Positions 1 through 8,442 of a stretch of DNA of 64,000 nt are shown here, one piece after another. The notes beneath the pieces are model-generated. The model ran no database searches. It saw nothing but the letters and a program-made list of their open reading frames with translations, and had not been told where the DNA came from. The translations under genes were made by a program, and so were the position numbers. Where the stretch lies: NCBI GenBank assembly GCA_002425185.1, contig DILT01000013.1, positions 124,001 through 188,000 on the forward strand, given 5' to 3'. The stretch's first letter is position 1. Each line of letters begins with the position of its first letter. This DNA comes from Flammeovirgaceae bacterium UBA5585. Lineage in GTDB: Bacteria; Bacteroidota; Bacteroidia; Cytophagales; Cyclobacteriaceae.

Positions 1-2
1 GC

Positions 3-695
3 ATGGTGGTGCATCCTGCCTATCAGAATTGGAGCGGAACATTGGTGAACGCGCTGGCCTACCATTTTCAAAACCTCCCGCAACTGCCGGGCAACGAAGG
101 TAAGCCCGGGCTTGTCCATCGTATTGATAAAGATACATCAGGACTTTTGGTTATTGCCAAAACTGAGCACGTCATGACTTCCCTTGCAAAACAGTTCTTC
201 GATCACTCGATTGAGCGGACCTATTATGCTTTGGTATGGGGTATTCCTGATCCTCCGGAAGGGACAATCAATGTTCATGTTGGCAGAAGTCTGAAAGACA
301 GGCGTGTTACGGTTGCCTTCCCGGATGGAAATATGGGAAGGCACGCCATTACACATTATAAGGTGTTAAAAGATCTTCGCTATGTTTCGTTGATTGAGTG
401 CAGGCTGGAGACCGGCCGCACCCACCAGATACGCGCACACATGAAGTACCTCGGCCATCCATTGTTTAATGATGCCATGTACGGAGGTAACCAGGTTTTG
501 AAAGGCACCGTATTTACCAGGTATCGTCAGTTTGTTGATAACTGTTTTAAAATTATTCCACGACAGGCACTACACGCAAAAACGCTGGGCTTCATTCATC
601 CAAAAACCAAAACCTTCATGCAGTTCAGCTCAGAATTACCCGATGACTTCACTGCGGTATTGGAAAAATGGGAGAAGTATGTTCAGCACGAATAG
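3..695 (+). CDS. RluA-family rRNA pseudouridine synthase, 5' end cut off by window
   Basis: This family isomerises uridine to pseudouridine in large-subunit rRNA. The visible 230 residues are the catalytic domain. The motif HRIDKDTSG (residues 39-47) contains the expected catalytic Asp at visible residue 42, and the later GRTHQIRAH block with HPLFNDAMYGG matches the C-terminal RluA signature. The first in-frame ATG sits inside the conserved MVVHP strand, so the true start and the usual N-terminal S4-like part lie upstream of base 1. The exact target uridine (RluD-like or RluC-like) cannot be told from this fragment. Confidence 0.93.
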   Translation: MVVHPAYQNWSGTLVNALAYHFQNLPQLPGNEGKPGLVHRIDKDTSGLLVIAKTEHVMTSLAKQFFDHSIERTYYALVWGIPDPPEGTINVHVGRSLKDRRVTVAFPDGNMGRHAITHYKVLKDLRYVSLIECRLETGRTHQIRAHMKYLGHPLFNDAMYGGNQVLKGTVFTRYRQFVDNCFKIIPRQALHAKTLGFIHPKTKTFMQFSSELPDDFTAVLEKWEKYVQHE

Positions 696-766
696 TGTTT
701 GAATCAAAAACAGGGAAACGGATTATGAGTATCCGTTTAAATCCAAAATAATAATTGACCACGATT

Positions 767-789
767 GCCTGCCTGTTCGGCAGACAGGC
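767..789. repeat. GCCTGCCTG-type dispersed palindrome, copy 1
   Basis: GCCTGCCTG (767-775) pairs with CAGACAGGC (781-789) around a 5-base loop, with one mismatch. The same core recurs at 37428, 57904, 62294 and 62479, so it is a dispersed element rather than part of a gene. Function unknown. Confidence 0.6.
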
Positions 790-851
790 TTCGCTACCGC
801 TCGCACTGATGTAAAAATTTAAGTTTGGATGCGGATAGGCAGGACAGATTA

Positions 852-872
852 AACAGAAAATAATTTTCTGTT
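852..872. repeat. perfect AT-rich palindrome
   Basis: AACAGAAAAT and ATTTTCTGTT flank a single central A: ten-base perfect arms in the non-coding stretch 696-964. It could be an operator or a hairpin. No adjacent start codon decides between these. Confidence 0.4.
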
Positions 873-916
873 AGCTGTACATGAAGCATTTTACGGAAGA
901 GAGAAGAGGGTAGTGT

Positions 917-944
917 CAGACCCAAAGGCGGGTCTGCAGTTTTT
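917..944 (+). terminator. Rho-independent terminator candidate
   Basis: CAGACCC (917-923) pairs with GGGTCTG (930-936) across a six-base loop and is followed by CAG and five T residues (940-944) on the plus strand. It is about 220 bases downstream of the pseudouridine synthase stop. The stem may also belong to a dispersed repeat. Confidence 0.5.
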
Positions 945-964
945 GAAGAAGACCGGCCAGACGC

Positions 965-1168
965 TTAAGCCTGAAGCTTCAGACTTCGATCAGTTTTCAA
1001 CGCCTTGCGAATCTCCTTCATAGCCTCGCGTTTAAAGCGTTTGTACTGACTTTCGTCTTTCGAAGCAACCAGCATATTTTTTATGTATGCCAGTACTTTT
1101 TCCGACTGCGATTGATCCAAGGCGTCCAGTGACTCCAGAATCTGAAGTTTTTGGGTGGCTGTTGTCAT
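965..1168 (-). CDS. small helical protein of unknown function (67 aa)
   Basis: The 67-residue product is predicted to be nearly all helical and highly charged. Residues 6-35 form an amphipathic stretch (LQILESLDALDQSQSEKVLAYIKNML) of the type seen in small Bacteroidota proteins that resemble the antitoxin half of toxin-antitoxin pairs, and the C-terminal third is Lys/Arg-rich. There is no toxin-like partner beside it: the flanks are the pseudouridine synthase and an esterase. An 11-base inverted repeat begins 13 bases upstream of the start codon (1182-1227) and could be its operator. I cannot name a family. Confidence 0.55.
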   Translation of the reverse strand: MTTATQKLQILESLDALDQSQSEKVLAYIKNMLVASKDESQYKRFKREAMKEIRKALKTDRSLKLQA

Positions 1169-1181
1169 CGATTTAGTGGTT

Positions 1182-1227
1182 GTTACAGTAAATATAACGT
1201 TTATCTGTCAGAAAAGTTTACTGTAAC
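1182..1227. promoter_or_regulatory. inverted repeat upstream of the 67-aa gene, possible operator
   Basis: GTTACAGTAAA (1182-1192) and TTTACTGTAAC (1217-1227) are perfect 11-base inverted arms with a 24-base spacer. They lie just upstream of the minus-strand start at 1168, in the position expected for its promoter. No protein partner is known; an autoregulatory role is inference. Confidence 0.45.
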
Positions 1228-1356
1228 CCATTGATAATGAAATGTTAAAGGTTAAATAACATGCCGAAAGGACATGGTTTTAGTACTATTCAATGATGAA
1301 AGAGGGGTTTCTTATTGGCTCATAGGCCAGGCGCTGGTACGGTGCAGTATTATGCT

Positions 1357-2226
1357 TTACTGATGAAAAGACTTCGAAACAAAGTTGAAAACCTCCGGCA
1401 AAGCTGTGCGCCAGTAATCCCAGTTATGGATTCCTTCACGAACCCTAAATTCGTGCGGAACTTTCTTGTCGATTAAAATTGAATGAAGCTCCATGTTACC
1501 TTTAATCAGGAAGTCTTTGTCACCACAATCAATATAGTACTTCACTTTTTTCAGGTCATCGGCCTGGGCATCGTTAACCAATGAAAGTATCCAGTTCTTT
1601 TTCAAATGATCAGTTACCCTGGTCTCCCCTTTATTTTTACCATAGGGAGGCCCAAACACATTATCCCAGCTTTCATCAGGCATGTTAACCAACTCATCGC
1701 GGGTGAAAATACCGGCACTTAGTGGCGCGGCAACGGCAAAAAGGTTGGGGTACTTAACGGCCATAATCATAGTGCCATGCCCGCCCATGGAAAGGCCGGC
1801 TATACCACGATAACGTTTCTCTGCTCGTGTGCGCAACGAAGCATCAATATGTGGGATAAACTCCTTGATAAAAAAATCTTCATACTTCACTTTTCCATCG
1901 GCACTGTTAATATACCAGCTTACCCCGCCATCGGGCATGGCAATAATCATGGAAGTCATTTCCATATTCTGCAGTTGCTTGTCGGCAATTGCTTTTACTT
2001 CACCAAATTGTGTCCAACCGGTTTCATCATCCGTATAGCCATGCAGAAGATAGAGTACCGGATACCTGCGGTTGCTTTGGTCATAATCGGGAGGAAGGTA
2101 AAGGCTATACTCAACCTCTTTACCGAGTATGGCACTTTTGAGTTTCAGGCTTTCTTTAATTATACCCACTTGGGCATTTGTAGTGACTGCTGATATAAAA
2201 ATCAGAAGAAGAAATATTTGTCGCAT
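1357..2226 (-). CDS. exported esterase of the putative-esterase (EstD/FrmB-like) family
   Basis: Starting at the ATG at 2226 gives 289 residues beginning MRQIFLLLIF, a Sec signal peptide ending near TTNAQ. A longer in-frame ATG at 2259 adds 11 residues that would spoil it. The alpha/beta-hydrolase core shows VLYLLHGYTDD (oxyanion region), the nucleophile elbow GLSMGG (Ser about residue 146 from the chosen start), an Asp in YIDCGDKDF and a His in EGIHNWDYW. It probably hydrolyses carboxylic esters, for example hydroxycinnamoyl or acyl-sugar esters, in the periplasm or outside the cell. The substrate cannot be read from sequence. Its promoter region is shared with the divergent trans-sulfuration gene. 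Confidence 0.88.
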   Translation of the reverse strand: MRQIFLLLIFISAVTTNAQVGIIKESLKLKSAILGKEVEYSLYLPPDYDQSNRRYPVLYLLHGYTDDETGWTQFGEVKAIADKQLQNMEMTSMIIAMPDGGVSWYINSADGKVKYEDFFIKEFIPHIDASLRTRAEKRYRGIAGLSMGGHGTMIMAVKYPNLFAVAAPLSAGIFTRDELVNMPDESWDNVFGPPYGKNKGETRVTDHLKKNWILSLVNDAQADDLKKVKYYIDCGDKDFLIKGNMELHSILIDKKVPHEFRVREGIHNWDYWRTALPEVFNFVSKSFHQ

Positions 2227-2354
2227 GCTATGGTTGATTTGGCCGAGCAATATAATCAATCAAAAATTGACCGATCCAATAAATCAGCTGGTCAGTCAAA
2301 TAATCAACACTAAAGTTTGAATCCGTTACCATACTTTTACAGAAAAATATTTCC

Positions 2355-3497
2355 ATGGCATTTTCACGTTCGAAGTTAACCCAAAGTGTTCATTCCGGTT
2401 CAGCCGGTGATTCGGTTCATAAAGGAATCGTCAACCCGATTTTTCCATCATCTGCTTACGACTATGAAGGGACTGGCGAAACACAATACCCCCGCTATTT
2501 CAACACCCCCAACCAACGTGCTGTGGCACAAAAAATAGCCGCCCTTGAAAATGGTGAAGATGGTCTCATTTTCAGTTCTGGCCTGGCGGCCATCATGACA
2601 TCCCTGTTTGCTTTTTTGAAGCAAGGCGATCATGCAGTTTTGCAAAACGACCTGTATGGAGGAACATTTAATGCTGTTACGGTTGAATTTCCCCGCTATG
2701 GCATTGAGTATACGCTGGTAGACGGAACAAAACCTCAGGAATTTGAAAAGGCCATTAAGCCCAATACAAAGGTGATCTATATAGAAACACCCTCCAACCC
2801 TACCCTAACCATTACCGATATAAAAGCTGTATCGGCTATTGCGAAGAAGCATAGTATTGTTACCATAATCGACAACACCTTTGCTTCACCGGTAAATCAA
2901 AACCCTATTGACCTGGGGATTGATGTGGTTACGCACAGCGGTACGAAATACATTGGCGGGCACAGTGATTTATGCTGTGGTGCTGCAGTAGGATCCAAAG
3001 AGCACATTAAAAAAATATGGAGCAGCGCCTTTCACTTTGGTGGTTCGTTGGACGCCCATACCTGCTGGTTGGTAGAGCGCAGTTTGAAAACCATTGTGTT
3101 ACGGGTTCGTCAGCAAAATGAAAATGCCTTGAAGCTTGCAGGTTGGTTAAAGGCAAATCAAAAAGTCGGAAGGGTCTACTATCCTGGTCTTCCCGATCAC
3201 CCTGGTCATGAAATTGCAAAAGCACAGATGCCCGGTGGGTTCGGTGGCATGCTTTCGTTTGAAGTTCAGGGCGATCCGCATGCCTTTATGGATCGCCTGC
3301 GATTAATTAAGCGTGCGTTAAGCCTGGGGGGTGTGGAGAGTACGATTTGTTCACCGGTACGAACCTCGCATGCAAAGATGACTGCAGCGGAGCGTGCAAA
3401 GATTAATGTGACGGATAACCTGGTGCGCTTATCGGTAGGTATTGAGGAGGCTGATGATTTGATCCGGGATATTGAGCAGGCGTTGATCGAATTGTAA
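2355..3497 (+). CDS. Cys/Met metabolism PLP enzyme (cystathionine gamma-synthase or lyase)
   Basis: The 380 residues cover the full trans-sulfuration fold-type I family. PLP contacts are visible: SSGLAAI near residue 75, the ring-stacking Tyr in QNDLYGGT, Asp173 in IIDNTFASP, and the Schiff-base lysine Lys198 in THSGTKYIGGH. The conserved C-terminal block LVRLSVGIEEADDLI is intact. The enzyme works on cystathionine, homoserine esters or methionine in cysteine/methionine interconversion. Sequence alone does not separate synthase (metB) from gamma-lyase, and the neighbours give no help. It runs convergent to the dehydrogenase gene with only two bases between stops. Confidence 0.92.
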   Translation: MAFSRSKLTQSVHSGSAGDSVHKGIVNPIFPSSAYDYEGTGETQYPRYFNTPNQRAVAQKIAALENGEDGLIFSSGLAAIMTSLFAFLKQGDHAVLQNDLYGGTFNAVTVEFPRYGIEYTLVDGTKPQEFEKAIKPNTKVIYIETPSNPTLTITDIKAVSAIAKKHSIVTIIDNTFASPVNQNPIDLGIDVVTHSGTKYIGGHSDLCCGAAVGSKEHIKKIWSSAFHFGGSLDAHTCWLVERSLKTIVLRVRQQNENALKLAGWLKANQKVGRVYYPGLPDHPGHEIAKAQMPGGFGGMLSFEVQGDPHAFMDRLRLIKRALSLGGVESTICSPVRTSHAKMTAAERAKINVTDNLVRLSVGIEEADDLIRDIEQALIEL

Positions 3498-3499
3498 AA

Positions 3500-4396
3500 T
3501 TATTTCTTTTCCACCGCATGGCCACCAAATTCATTGCGCAGTGCGGCCACCAACTTCCCTGAAAAAGTGTCTTCGTTTTGGGTACGGTAGCGCATAAGCA
3601 ATGACATGGTGATAACCGGAATGGGCACACCCATCTCCAACGCGGTTTCTACCGTCCATTTTCCTTCCCCGGAAGAATGTGCTACGCCTTTTATAGACTC
3701 CAGATTTTTATCCTTCTCCAGCGCATGCTGCGAAAGTTCCATCAACCAGCTTCGTACGACAGAACCATGATTCCAGACGTTGGCGATGGCGGCCAGATCA
3801 AAATCGGGATTGAATTTATTCATCACCTCAAATCCTTCAGCGATCGCCTGCATCATGCCATACTCAATACCATTGTGCACCATTTTTACAAAATGGCCAC
3901 AGCCACTTTTTCCACAATACAATGACCCGCCAGGAACGGATATAGAGGTAAACAACGATTCGCAATACTGATACGCTTCAGGCGATCCGCCAATCATGGT
4001 GCACACGCCATGCAGGGCGCCCGTTACACCACCACTTGTACCACAGTCGAGTAAATGAATACCGATTTTTTCCAGGTCGCGGCCCCGCCTTTGTGTGTCT
4101 TTAAAATTAGAGTTGCCCCCATCAATCAATATATCATCCTTATGCAAGTAGTCATTCAGGTTGTTGATGATAATGTCAACCGTATTGCCTGCAGGCACCA
4201 TAATCCAGATAACTCTTCGGCCGGGAAGTTTTTCTGCCAATTCGGCAATGGAGGAAACCGTGTTGATTCCTTCCGATTGTATGCGCTCCATAGCGGCCTT
4301 GCTGGTGTCGTAGGCTACAACCGCATGACCATTACGCTTAAAATTCAGGGCCAGGTTGTAGCCCATTTTTCCTAATCCGATTAATCCAAGCTGCAT
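3500..4396 (-). CDS. gnd: 6-phosphogluconate dehydrogenase, short NAD-type
   Basis: The 298-residue protein is the short decarboxylating type (the classic form is about 470). A Rossmann GLIGLGKMG opens the chain. Asp30 at the end of the second strand (VVAYDTS) replaces the Asn-Arg pair of NADP enzymes, which points to NAD. DGGNSNFKD and DCGTSGGVTGALHG form the substrate site, and Lys171 in GHFVKMVHNGIEYG is the expected catalytic base. It oxidises 6-phosphogluconate to ribulose 5-phosphate and CO2. It is transcribed alone, and its 3' end almost touches the convergent PLP-enzyme gene. Confidence 0.9.
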   Translation of the reverse strand: MQLGLIGLGKMGYNLALNFKRNGHAVVAYDTSKAAMERIQSEGINTVSSIAELAEKLPGRRVIWIMVPAGNTVDIIINNLNDYLHKDDILIDGGNSNFKDTQRRGRDLEKIGIHLLDCGTSGGVTGALHGVCTMIGGSPEAYQYCESLFTSISVPGGSLYCGKSGCGHFVKMVHNGIEYGMMQAIAEGFEVMNKFNPDFDLAAIANVWNHGSVVRSWLMELSQHALEKDKNLESIKGVAHSSGEGKWTVETALEMGVPIPVITMSLLMRYRTQNEDTFSGKLVAALRNEFGGHAVEKK

Positions 4397-4504
4397 GACA
4401 TGAGGGTTTACAACAAAAAAGTCTGGTAACGCAACAAATTAAAATATTCTTTAAACATCCAGAAACTTTGTACCCTCCTGGCCACGAAGAATACCGGAGT
4501 TTTC

Positions 4505-5020
4505 TTACTCAACCTCAACAATTATTTCAATTTCTACAGCAATGTTTGAAGGCAGTGCATACATGCCTACGGCTGATCGTGCATGTTTTCCTTTTTCTCC
4601 GAATACAGCAACCATCAAGTCAGAGAATCCATTGATTACTTTGGGTTGGTCCTTAAAATCCTCCGTACAGTTTACCATGCCCAGTACCTTAACAATTCGT
4701 TTCACTTTACTCAAATCACCAATCTCTGACTTTAATGTAGATAGCAACGCTATTCCGGTTTGGCGGGCAGCATCGTAGCCTTGTTCAACGGTTAAATCCC
4801 TTCCTACTTTTCCTTGAATATTCGTGCCGTCTGCGCGGGTTGGTCCGTGACCAGCCAGGTAAATAAGGTTGCCTGTACGCACTGCACGAACGTAATTAGC
4901 CATAGGCGCCACGGGTTTAAACAGCTCAATCTTCAATTCTTTAAGCTTTGTTTCCGGATCCTGGGCGGAGACAAAAAATACTACGAGGCTGAAGCAAATT
5001 AAGGCGATCAATTTTTTCAT
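4505..5020 (-). CDS. exported RidA/YjgF-family protein
   Basis: Residues 1-19 (MKKLIALICFSLVVFFVSAQ) are a clear signal peptide. The rest is a complete RidA fold with the hallmark Arg148 in HARSAVGMYALP and the following VEIE strand. Cytosolic RidA hydrolyses reactive enamine/imine intermediates and keeps the same Arg. Here the protein should be periplasmic, where the usual 2-aminoacrylate source is absent, so its substrate is open. Monocistronic, divergent from the tag gene across an 84-base spacer. Confidence 0.87.
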   Translation of the reverse strand: MKKLIALICFSLVVFFVSAQDPETKLKELKIELFKPVAPMANYVRAVRTGNLIYLAGHGPTRADGTNIQGKVGRDLTVEQGYDAARQTGIALLSTLKSEIGDLSKVKRIVKVLGMVNCTEDFKDQPKVINGFSDLMVAVFGEKGKHARSAVGMYALPSNIAVEIEIIVEVE

Positions 5021-5104
5021 AAGACTTTTACATTAATTTTAATAATGCTGACACACTGTTGTCACTGCTTCAAACATACTTTGTTCCGCTAACTTCAACA
5101 ACTT

Positions 5105-5677
5105 ATGCCTGCAAAAGAAAAGACGCGCTGCCCTTGGTGCCTGAAATTTGAACAATACATTGAATACCACGATACCGAATGGGGCGTTCCGGTGCACGAT
5201 GACCGCACCCATTTTGAGTTTTTGATATTGGAAGGCGCGCAGGCCGGCTTAAGCTGGGAGATCATTCTCAAAAAACGCGAAGGTTACCGAAAAGCCTTTG
5301 CTGACTTTGATCCGGAGAAAGTTGCCCGTTTTACCGAGAAACGATTGGAGAAGCTTTTACTTGATCCCGGAATTGTACGCAATCGCTTAAAGATTTATGC
5401 CGCTGTGAACAATGCCAAACGCTTTCTTGAGGTTCAGAAAGAGTTTGGAAGTTTCAGTGATTACATCTGGCGTTTTGTGAACGGAAAGCCGATTGTGAAT
5501 AAATGGAAAACATTAAAACAGATCAAGCCTACCTCAAAAGAGTCGGATGCGCTGAGTAAAGATTTACTGAAGCGTGGATTCAAGTTTGTAGGCAGCACGG
5601 TTATCTACGCGCACATGCAAGCGTGCGGGCTGGTGAACGATCACCTGGTGGATTGCTTTCGATACAAGCAGGTATAA
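5105..5677 (+). CDS. tag: DNA-3-methyladenine glycosylase I
   Basis: This base-excision repair enzyme removes 3-methyladenine from alkylated DNA. The 190 residues match the full family length. RCPWC near the N-terminus and the C-terminal HMQACGLVNDHLVDC block carry the Cys and His residues that hold the structural zinc. EYHDTEWGVP and the ILEGAQAGLSWE helix, with its conserved Glu, form the adenine pocket. Expression is from the intergenic region shared with the divergent RidA gene. A nested inverted repeat follows the stop. Confidence 0.95.
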   Translation: MPAKEKTRCPWCLKFEQYIEYHDTEWGVPVHDDRTHFEFLILEGAQAGLSWEIILKKREGYRKAFADFDPEKVARFTEKRLEKLLLDPGIVRNRLKIYAAVNNAKRFLEVQKEFGSFSDYIWRFVNGKPIVNKWKTLKQIKPTSKESDALSKDLLKRGFKFVGSTVIYAHMQACGLVNDHLVDCFRYKQV

Positions 5678-5680
5678 AAA

Positions 5681-5741
5681 CTTTGCGCCTTCACATCGTT
5701 ACGGTTGAAAGGTTTCACCGCAAAGACGGAGAGGCGCAAAG
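5681..5741. repeat. nested inverted repeat between convergent genes
   Basis: CTTTGCGCC (5681-5689) is repeated inverted as GGCGCAAAG (5733-5741), with an inner imperfect pair GGTTGAAA/TTTCACC around 5703-5718. It fills the gap between the tag stop and the barrel-gene stop and probably acts as a bidirectional terminator. Similar TTTGCGGTGAAA-type repeats are, as I recall, common in Bacteroidota genomes. Confidence 0.5.
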
Positions 5742-5762
5742 GTTTTGCTAATTAAAGTCTAA

Positions 5763-6488
5763 TCAAAAGGAAAATTGCAATCCTATAGCATGTTGACGAG
5801 CAGTACCATTAGCACGCGTTCGTGCAGTGAATTGTTCAGTAGTGCCCCCGGTAGTTACTTCATATTCCACATTCATCTCCACTACTGGCGACCGGTTCAA
5901 GGCAACCATATAACTGTACTCATACACCAACCAAAAACGTGGGGAGATGCGGTAATGCGCATACAAGGCTAAACCAAGGGAATGGAAATTACTTTTAAGT
6001 ACATCTTTGGTCGCTGAATAATCAATTTGTATTGCTTGTGTTGAATTGACAGCCCTCCCAAATGATAATCCACCCTGACTGGCATCCATTACGGCAAATT
6101 GATACCGAGCCTGTGACCCTAATCTCCAACGGCTACGCTGGACAAGTGTTCGCTCGATCCCAGTTAAAAAAGCCGGGCCATTGTAAGGATTGGAACGTAC
6201 AAGTAAAATAATCTCACCGTTCCTAAACCAAAAGTTTACATCATCAACAAATGAAACCTTTTGAACGCCCAGCATAACGGCCCAGCGTTCTTCAAAATCC
6301 CACAATACTGTAGCACCAAAGTTCAGCCTGCGGGTATATTCTCCACCAATAAAATATCCTCCAGTGTCGGTTTCACGCAATTGTTGGTTACGCACAAGCC
6401 CGAATATTTGCACCCGCACCTGATCTTTGAATTGTGCAAGAACGGAAATTGACACTAAACAAAATATGCTTGCAAGTAAGACCCTCAT
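5763..6488 (-). CDS. outer-membrane beta-barrel protein of unknown function
   Basis: I chose the ATG at 6488, which opens with MRVLLASIFCLVSISVLAQ, a signal peptide. Upstream ATGs in frame overlap the small lipoprotein gene. The mature 222 residues alternate polar and hydrophobic positions with many aromatic residues (FWLVYEYSYMV) and end in GLQFSF, the aromatic C-terminus expected for BAM-inserted barrels. There is no enzymatic motif. It begins seven bases after the 57-residue lipoprotein gene, so the two are almost certainly co-transcribed and may form one outer-membrane assembly. Confidence 0.75.
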   Translation of the reverse strand: MRVLLASIFCLVSISVLAQFKDQVRVQIFGLVRNQQLRETDTGGYFIGGEYTRRLNFGATVLWDFEERWAVMLGVQKVSFVDDVNFWFRNGEIILLVRSNPYNGPAFLTGIERTLVQRSRWRLGSQARYQFAVMDASQGGLSFGRAVNSTQAIQIDYSATKDVLKSNFHSLGLALYAHYRISPRFWLVYEYSYMVALNRSPVVEMNVEYEVTTGGTTEQFTARTRANGTARQHAIGLQFSF

Positions 6489-6495
6489 TGATAAA

Positions 6496-6669
6496 TCAGA
6501 CAATTGTGTTACCAATAAATTGCAGATAAGCCTGAGGTGTTTCAAAATACAGTCTGCCATTTAACACGCGGGGCAGGAGGAGGTCCTCTACTTTCTTGTT
6601 AAATTCTTCATCATTAACACAGGCGTTGAACGCCAGCGCCAGAAATAACAATAAGCTATACTTTTTCAT
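6496..6669 (-). CDS. 57-residue lipoprotein, co-transcribed with the barrel
   Basis: The small frame encodes MKKYSLLLFLALAFNAC, a lysine-start signal peptide with a lipobox ending at Cys17, followed by an acidic VNDEEFNKKVEDLLL segment and a 30-residue tail. The mature part is only about 41 residues. The stop at 6496-6498 is followed after seven bases by the barrel start, typical of translational coupling. Lipid anchoring to the outer membrane and partnership with the barrel are inference. Confidence 0.65.
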   Translation of the reverse strand: MKKYSLLLFLALAFNACVNDEEFNKKVEDLLLPRVLNGRLYFETPQAYLQFIGNTIV

Positions 6670-6805
6670 AAACAACGGGGGGTTTGTTTATTTAAAATTT
6701 TTGATTCTTAATGGTCTCTCAAAAAAAGTTCCATTAAAAATTTCTAATACTCAACATAAACTAATCCTTGCTGTTTGCGTCACTCCTATTATTCTTCGAG
6801 TATGG

Positions 6806-8368
6806 CTAATCCTTTCTCGGAAACAGTTCATCGCGGTTAGCGGCCAGCCAGGCAAAGGCGGCTGTCATGACTGCGTTGTGTTTCAAATCATCTTCAATGG
6901 CTTTGTCGTACAAATCCATACTGGTATGGTGGGTGCGGGTGCTGTACTCAATCGGATCCTGAATGAACTGGAACCCCGGTAAGCCAATCCCATCAAACGA
7001 TAAATGATCTGTGCCACCTGTGTTACGCGGGGTTAACGTTGCCGCTCCTAACTTTTCAAATGGTTTGAGCCACTCGCGAAACACGGACCGGGCATTTTCA
7101 TTGCCTTGCATGTACACGCCACGGTATTTGCCGGTGCCGTTGTCCATATTAAAGTATACCGAGAATTTTTCTGCACCGGGTTTGTACGTTATAGTTTCAC
7201 CATCACGAACACCGTATATGCGCTTCACATAATTACGCGAACCTAACAGGCCTTGTTCTTCACCGCCCCACAAGCCAATGCGTATGGTTCTGCGCGGACT
7301 AACACCTAATGATTTTATGATACGCATAGCCTCCATCATTACGGCCGAGCCGGATGCATTGTCGGTGGTACCGGTGCCGCTGTGCCATGAGTCAAGGTGG
7401 GCGCCAATCATTACTACTTCATCTTTTAAATCCGTGCCCGGAATTTCGGCAATCACATTAAAGCCTTTTTCGTTTGGTGTAAACTCTGTCTCTAATGTTA
7501 ATTCCATTTTTACCGGTTGGCCACTCTGGAGCTGGCGCACCATACGATTATAATGCTCGGCAGCTACTACAACTTGCGGAAGTATTTTCGGAGCATTGGG
7601 ATGACGTGATGAAAGGCGATCGGCAAAGGCAGTCTCAGCGGGATAGGGGACGGTGGCTGCGGCAACCGTTACTGTGCCATCCTCCAATCGTGAGTTGGGG
7701 CTGGCTTCCAAAACGGCAATCACTCCTTCTTTGGTACATAAATCCCATTTCATGTAAGCCAGGCGCTGGGGCTCCGTTGGCGCAGTAAACCTTCTTCCGG
7801 TAAAGGCTTCGGTGGCACCTGAGTTGGCCAACTGCAGTAAGTCTTTATCGTCCAACCGTCTTGCGTCAGGTTCAAAGCCGGGTTTTACAGGTGTTGGTAA
7901 ACTAAACAATACGATTTTTCCTTTCAGTTTGCCTTTGTATTTCTCCAGGTCTTCTTCCTTCTTAATATCCAGATAGACCACATCAGCCTGCATAGTTCCT
8001 TTAATACCGGGTGTCCATGCTTTTGGAAAAGCAATCACCGGAAAATAAACCGGTGCCGTGGCGTGCAGGCTAAATTTTTTCAGGTACCAACCACGGCCGA
8101 AATCTTCATCCCAAATATCGAAATGAACATTTTGCAAGCCCCAGGCCTCCATTGTTTTCTTCGTATAGTCAGCTGCTTTTTTATAACCGGGCGAATTGGT
8201 TAAACGCGGGCCATGCACATCGGTTAACATTCCCAGAATGCTCATCACCTGTGAGTTTTCAAAGCCTTCCTTCTTGATGCGTGATACCATTGCGGTATCT
8301 ACTTTCTCCTGCGCAACGGCAGTTATAGCGAGTAAAAGAATCAGAAATGTTTTCAGTACAATCTTCAT
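6806..8368 (-). CDS. exported M28-family zinc aminopeptidase
   Basis: A signal peptide (residues 1-19) precedes a 500-residue peptidase. A protease-associated insert occupies about 125-240. The M28 two-zinc site is complete: His324 in IGAHLDSWHSG, Asp336 in TDNASG, the catalytic Glu370-Glu371 pair in WGGEEQG, Asp409 in FNMDNG and a His in RTHHTSMD. It should trim peptides outside the cytoplasm to feed amino acid uptake. A strong minus-strand terminator (8391-8423) separates it from the AsmA gene upstream, so it has its own promoter in roughly 8369-8390 or reads through. Confidence 0.93.
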   Translation of the reverse strand: MKIVLKTFLILLLAITAVAQEKVDTAMVSRIKKEGFENSQVMSILGMLTDVHGPRLTNSPGYKKAADYTKKTMEAWGLQNVHFDIWDEDFGRGWYLKKFSLHATAPVYFPVIAFPKAWTPGIKGTMQADVVYLDIKKEEDLEKYKGKLKGKIVLFSLPTPVKPGFEPDARRLDDKDLLQLANSGATEAFTGRRFTAPTEPQRLAYMKWDLCTKEGVIAVLEASPNSRLEDGTVTVAAATVPYPAETAFADRLSSRHPNAPKILPQVVVAAEHYNRMVRQLQSGQPVKMELTLETEFTPNEKGFNVIAEIPGTDLKDEVVMIGAHLDSWHSGTGTTDNASGSAVMMEAMRIIKSLGVSPRRTIRIGLWGGEEQGLLGSRNYVKRIYGVRDGETITYKPGAEKFSVYFNMDNGTGKYRGVYMQGNENARSVFREWLKPFEKLGAATLTPRNTGGTDHLSFDGIGLPGFQFIQDPIEYSTRTHHTSMDLYDKAIEDDLKHNAVMTAAFAWLAANRDELFPRKD

Positions 8369-8390
8369 ACAGGATTTTTGTTTGGTTGGG

Positions 8391-8423
8391 ATAAAAGTAA
8401 AAAACCTCCCGGCATAGGAGGTT
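8391..8423 (-). terminator. Rho-independent terminator
   Basis: Read on the minus strand, AACCTCC and GGAGGTT form a seven-base stem with a seven-base loop, followed directly by a T-rich tract (TTTTTTACTTTTA). It lies downstream of the AsmA gene and just upstream of the M28 start codon. Confidence 0.7.
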
Positions 8424-8442
8424 ACCGCATATGGAAAAGTAT

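Noticed and set aside
3..20. the ATG at base 3 as the real start of the pseudouridine synthase
   Set aside because: It falls inside the conserved MVVHP strand; the missing N-terminal part must be upstream of the window.
1777..2193. 138-residue plus-strand frame
   Set aside because: It lies antisense inside the esterase gene and has no protein-like pattern.
6489..6560. longer start for the barrel gene
   Set aside because: The extension overlaps the 57-residue lipoprotein gene and would spoil the signal peptide.
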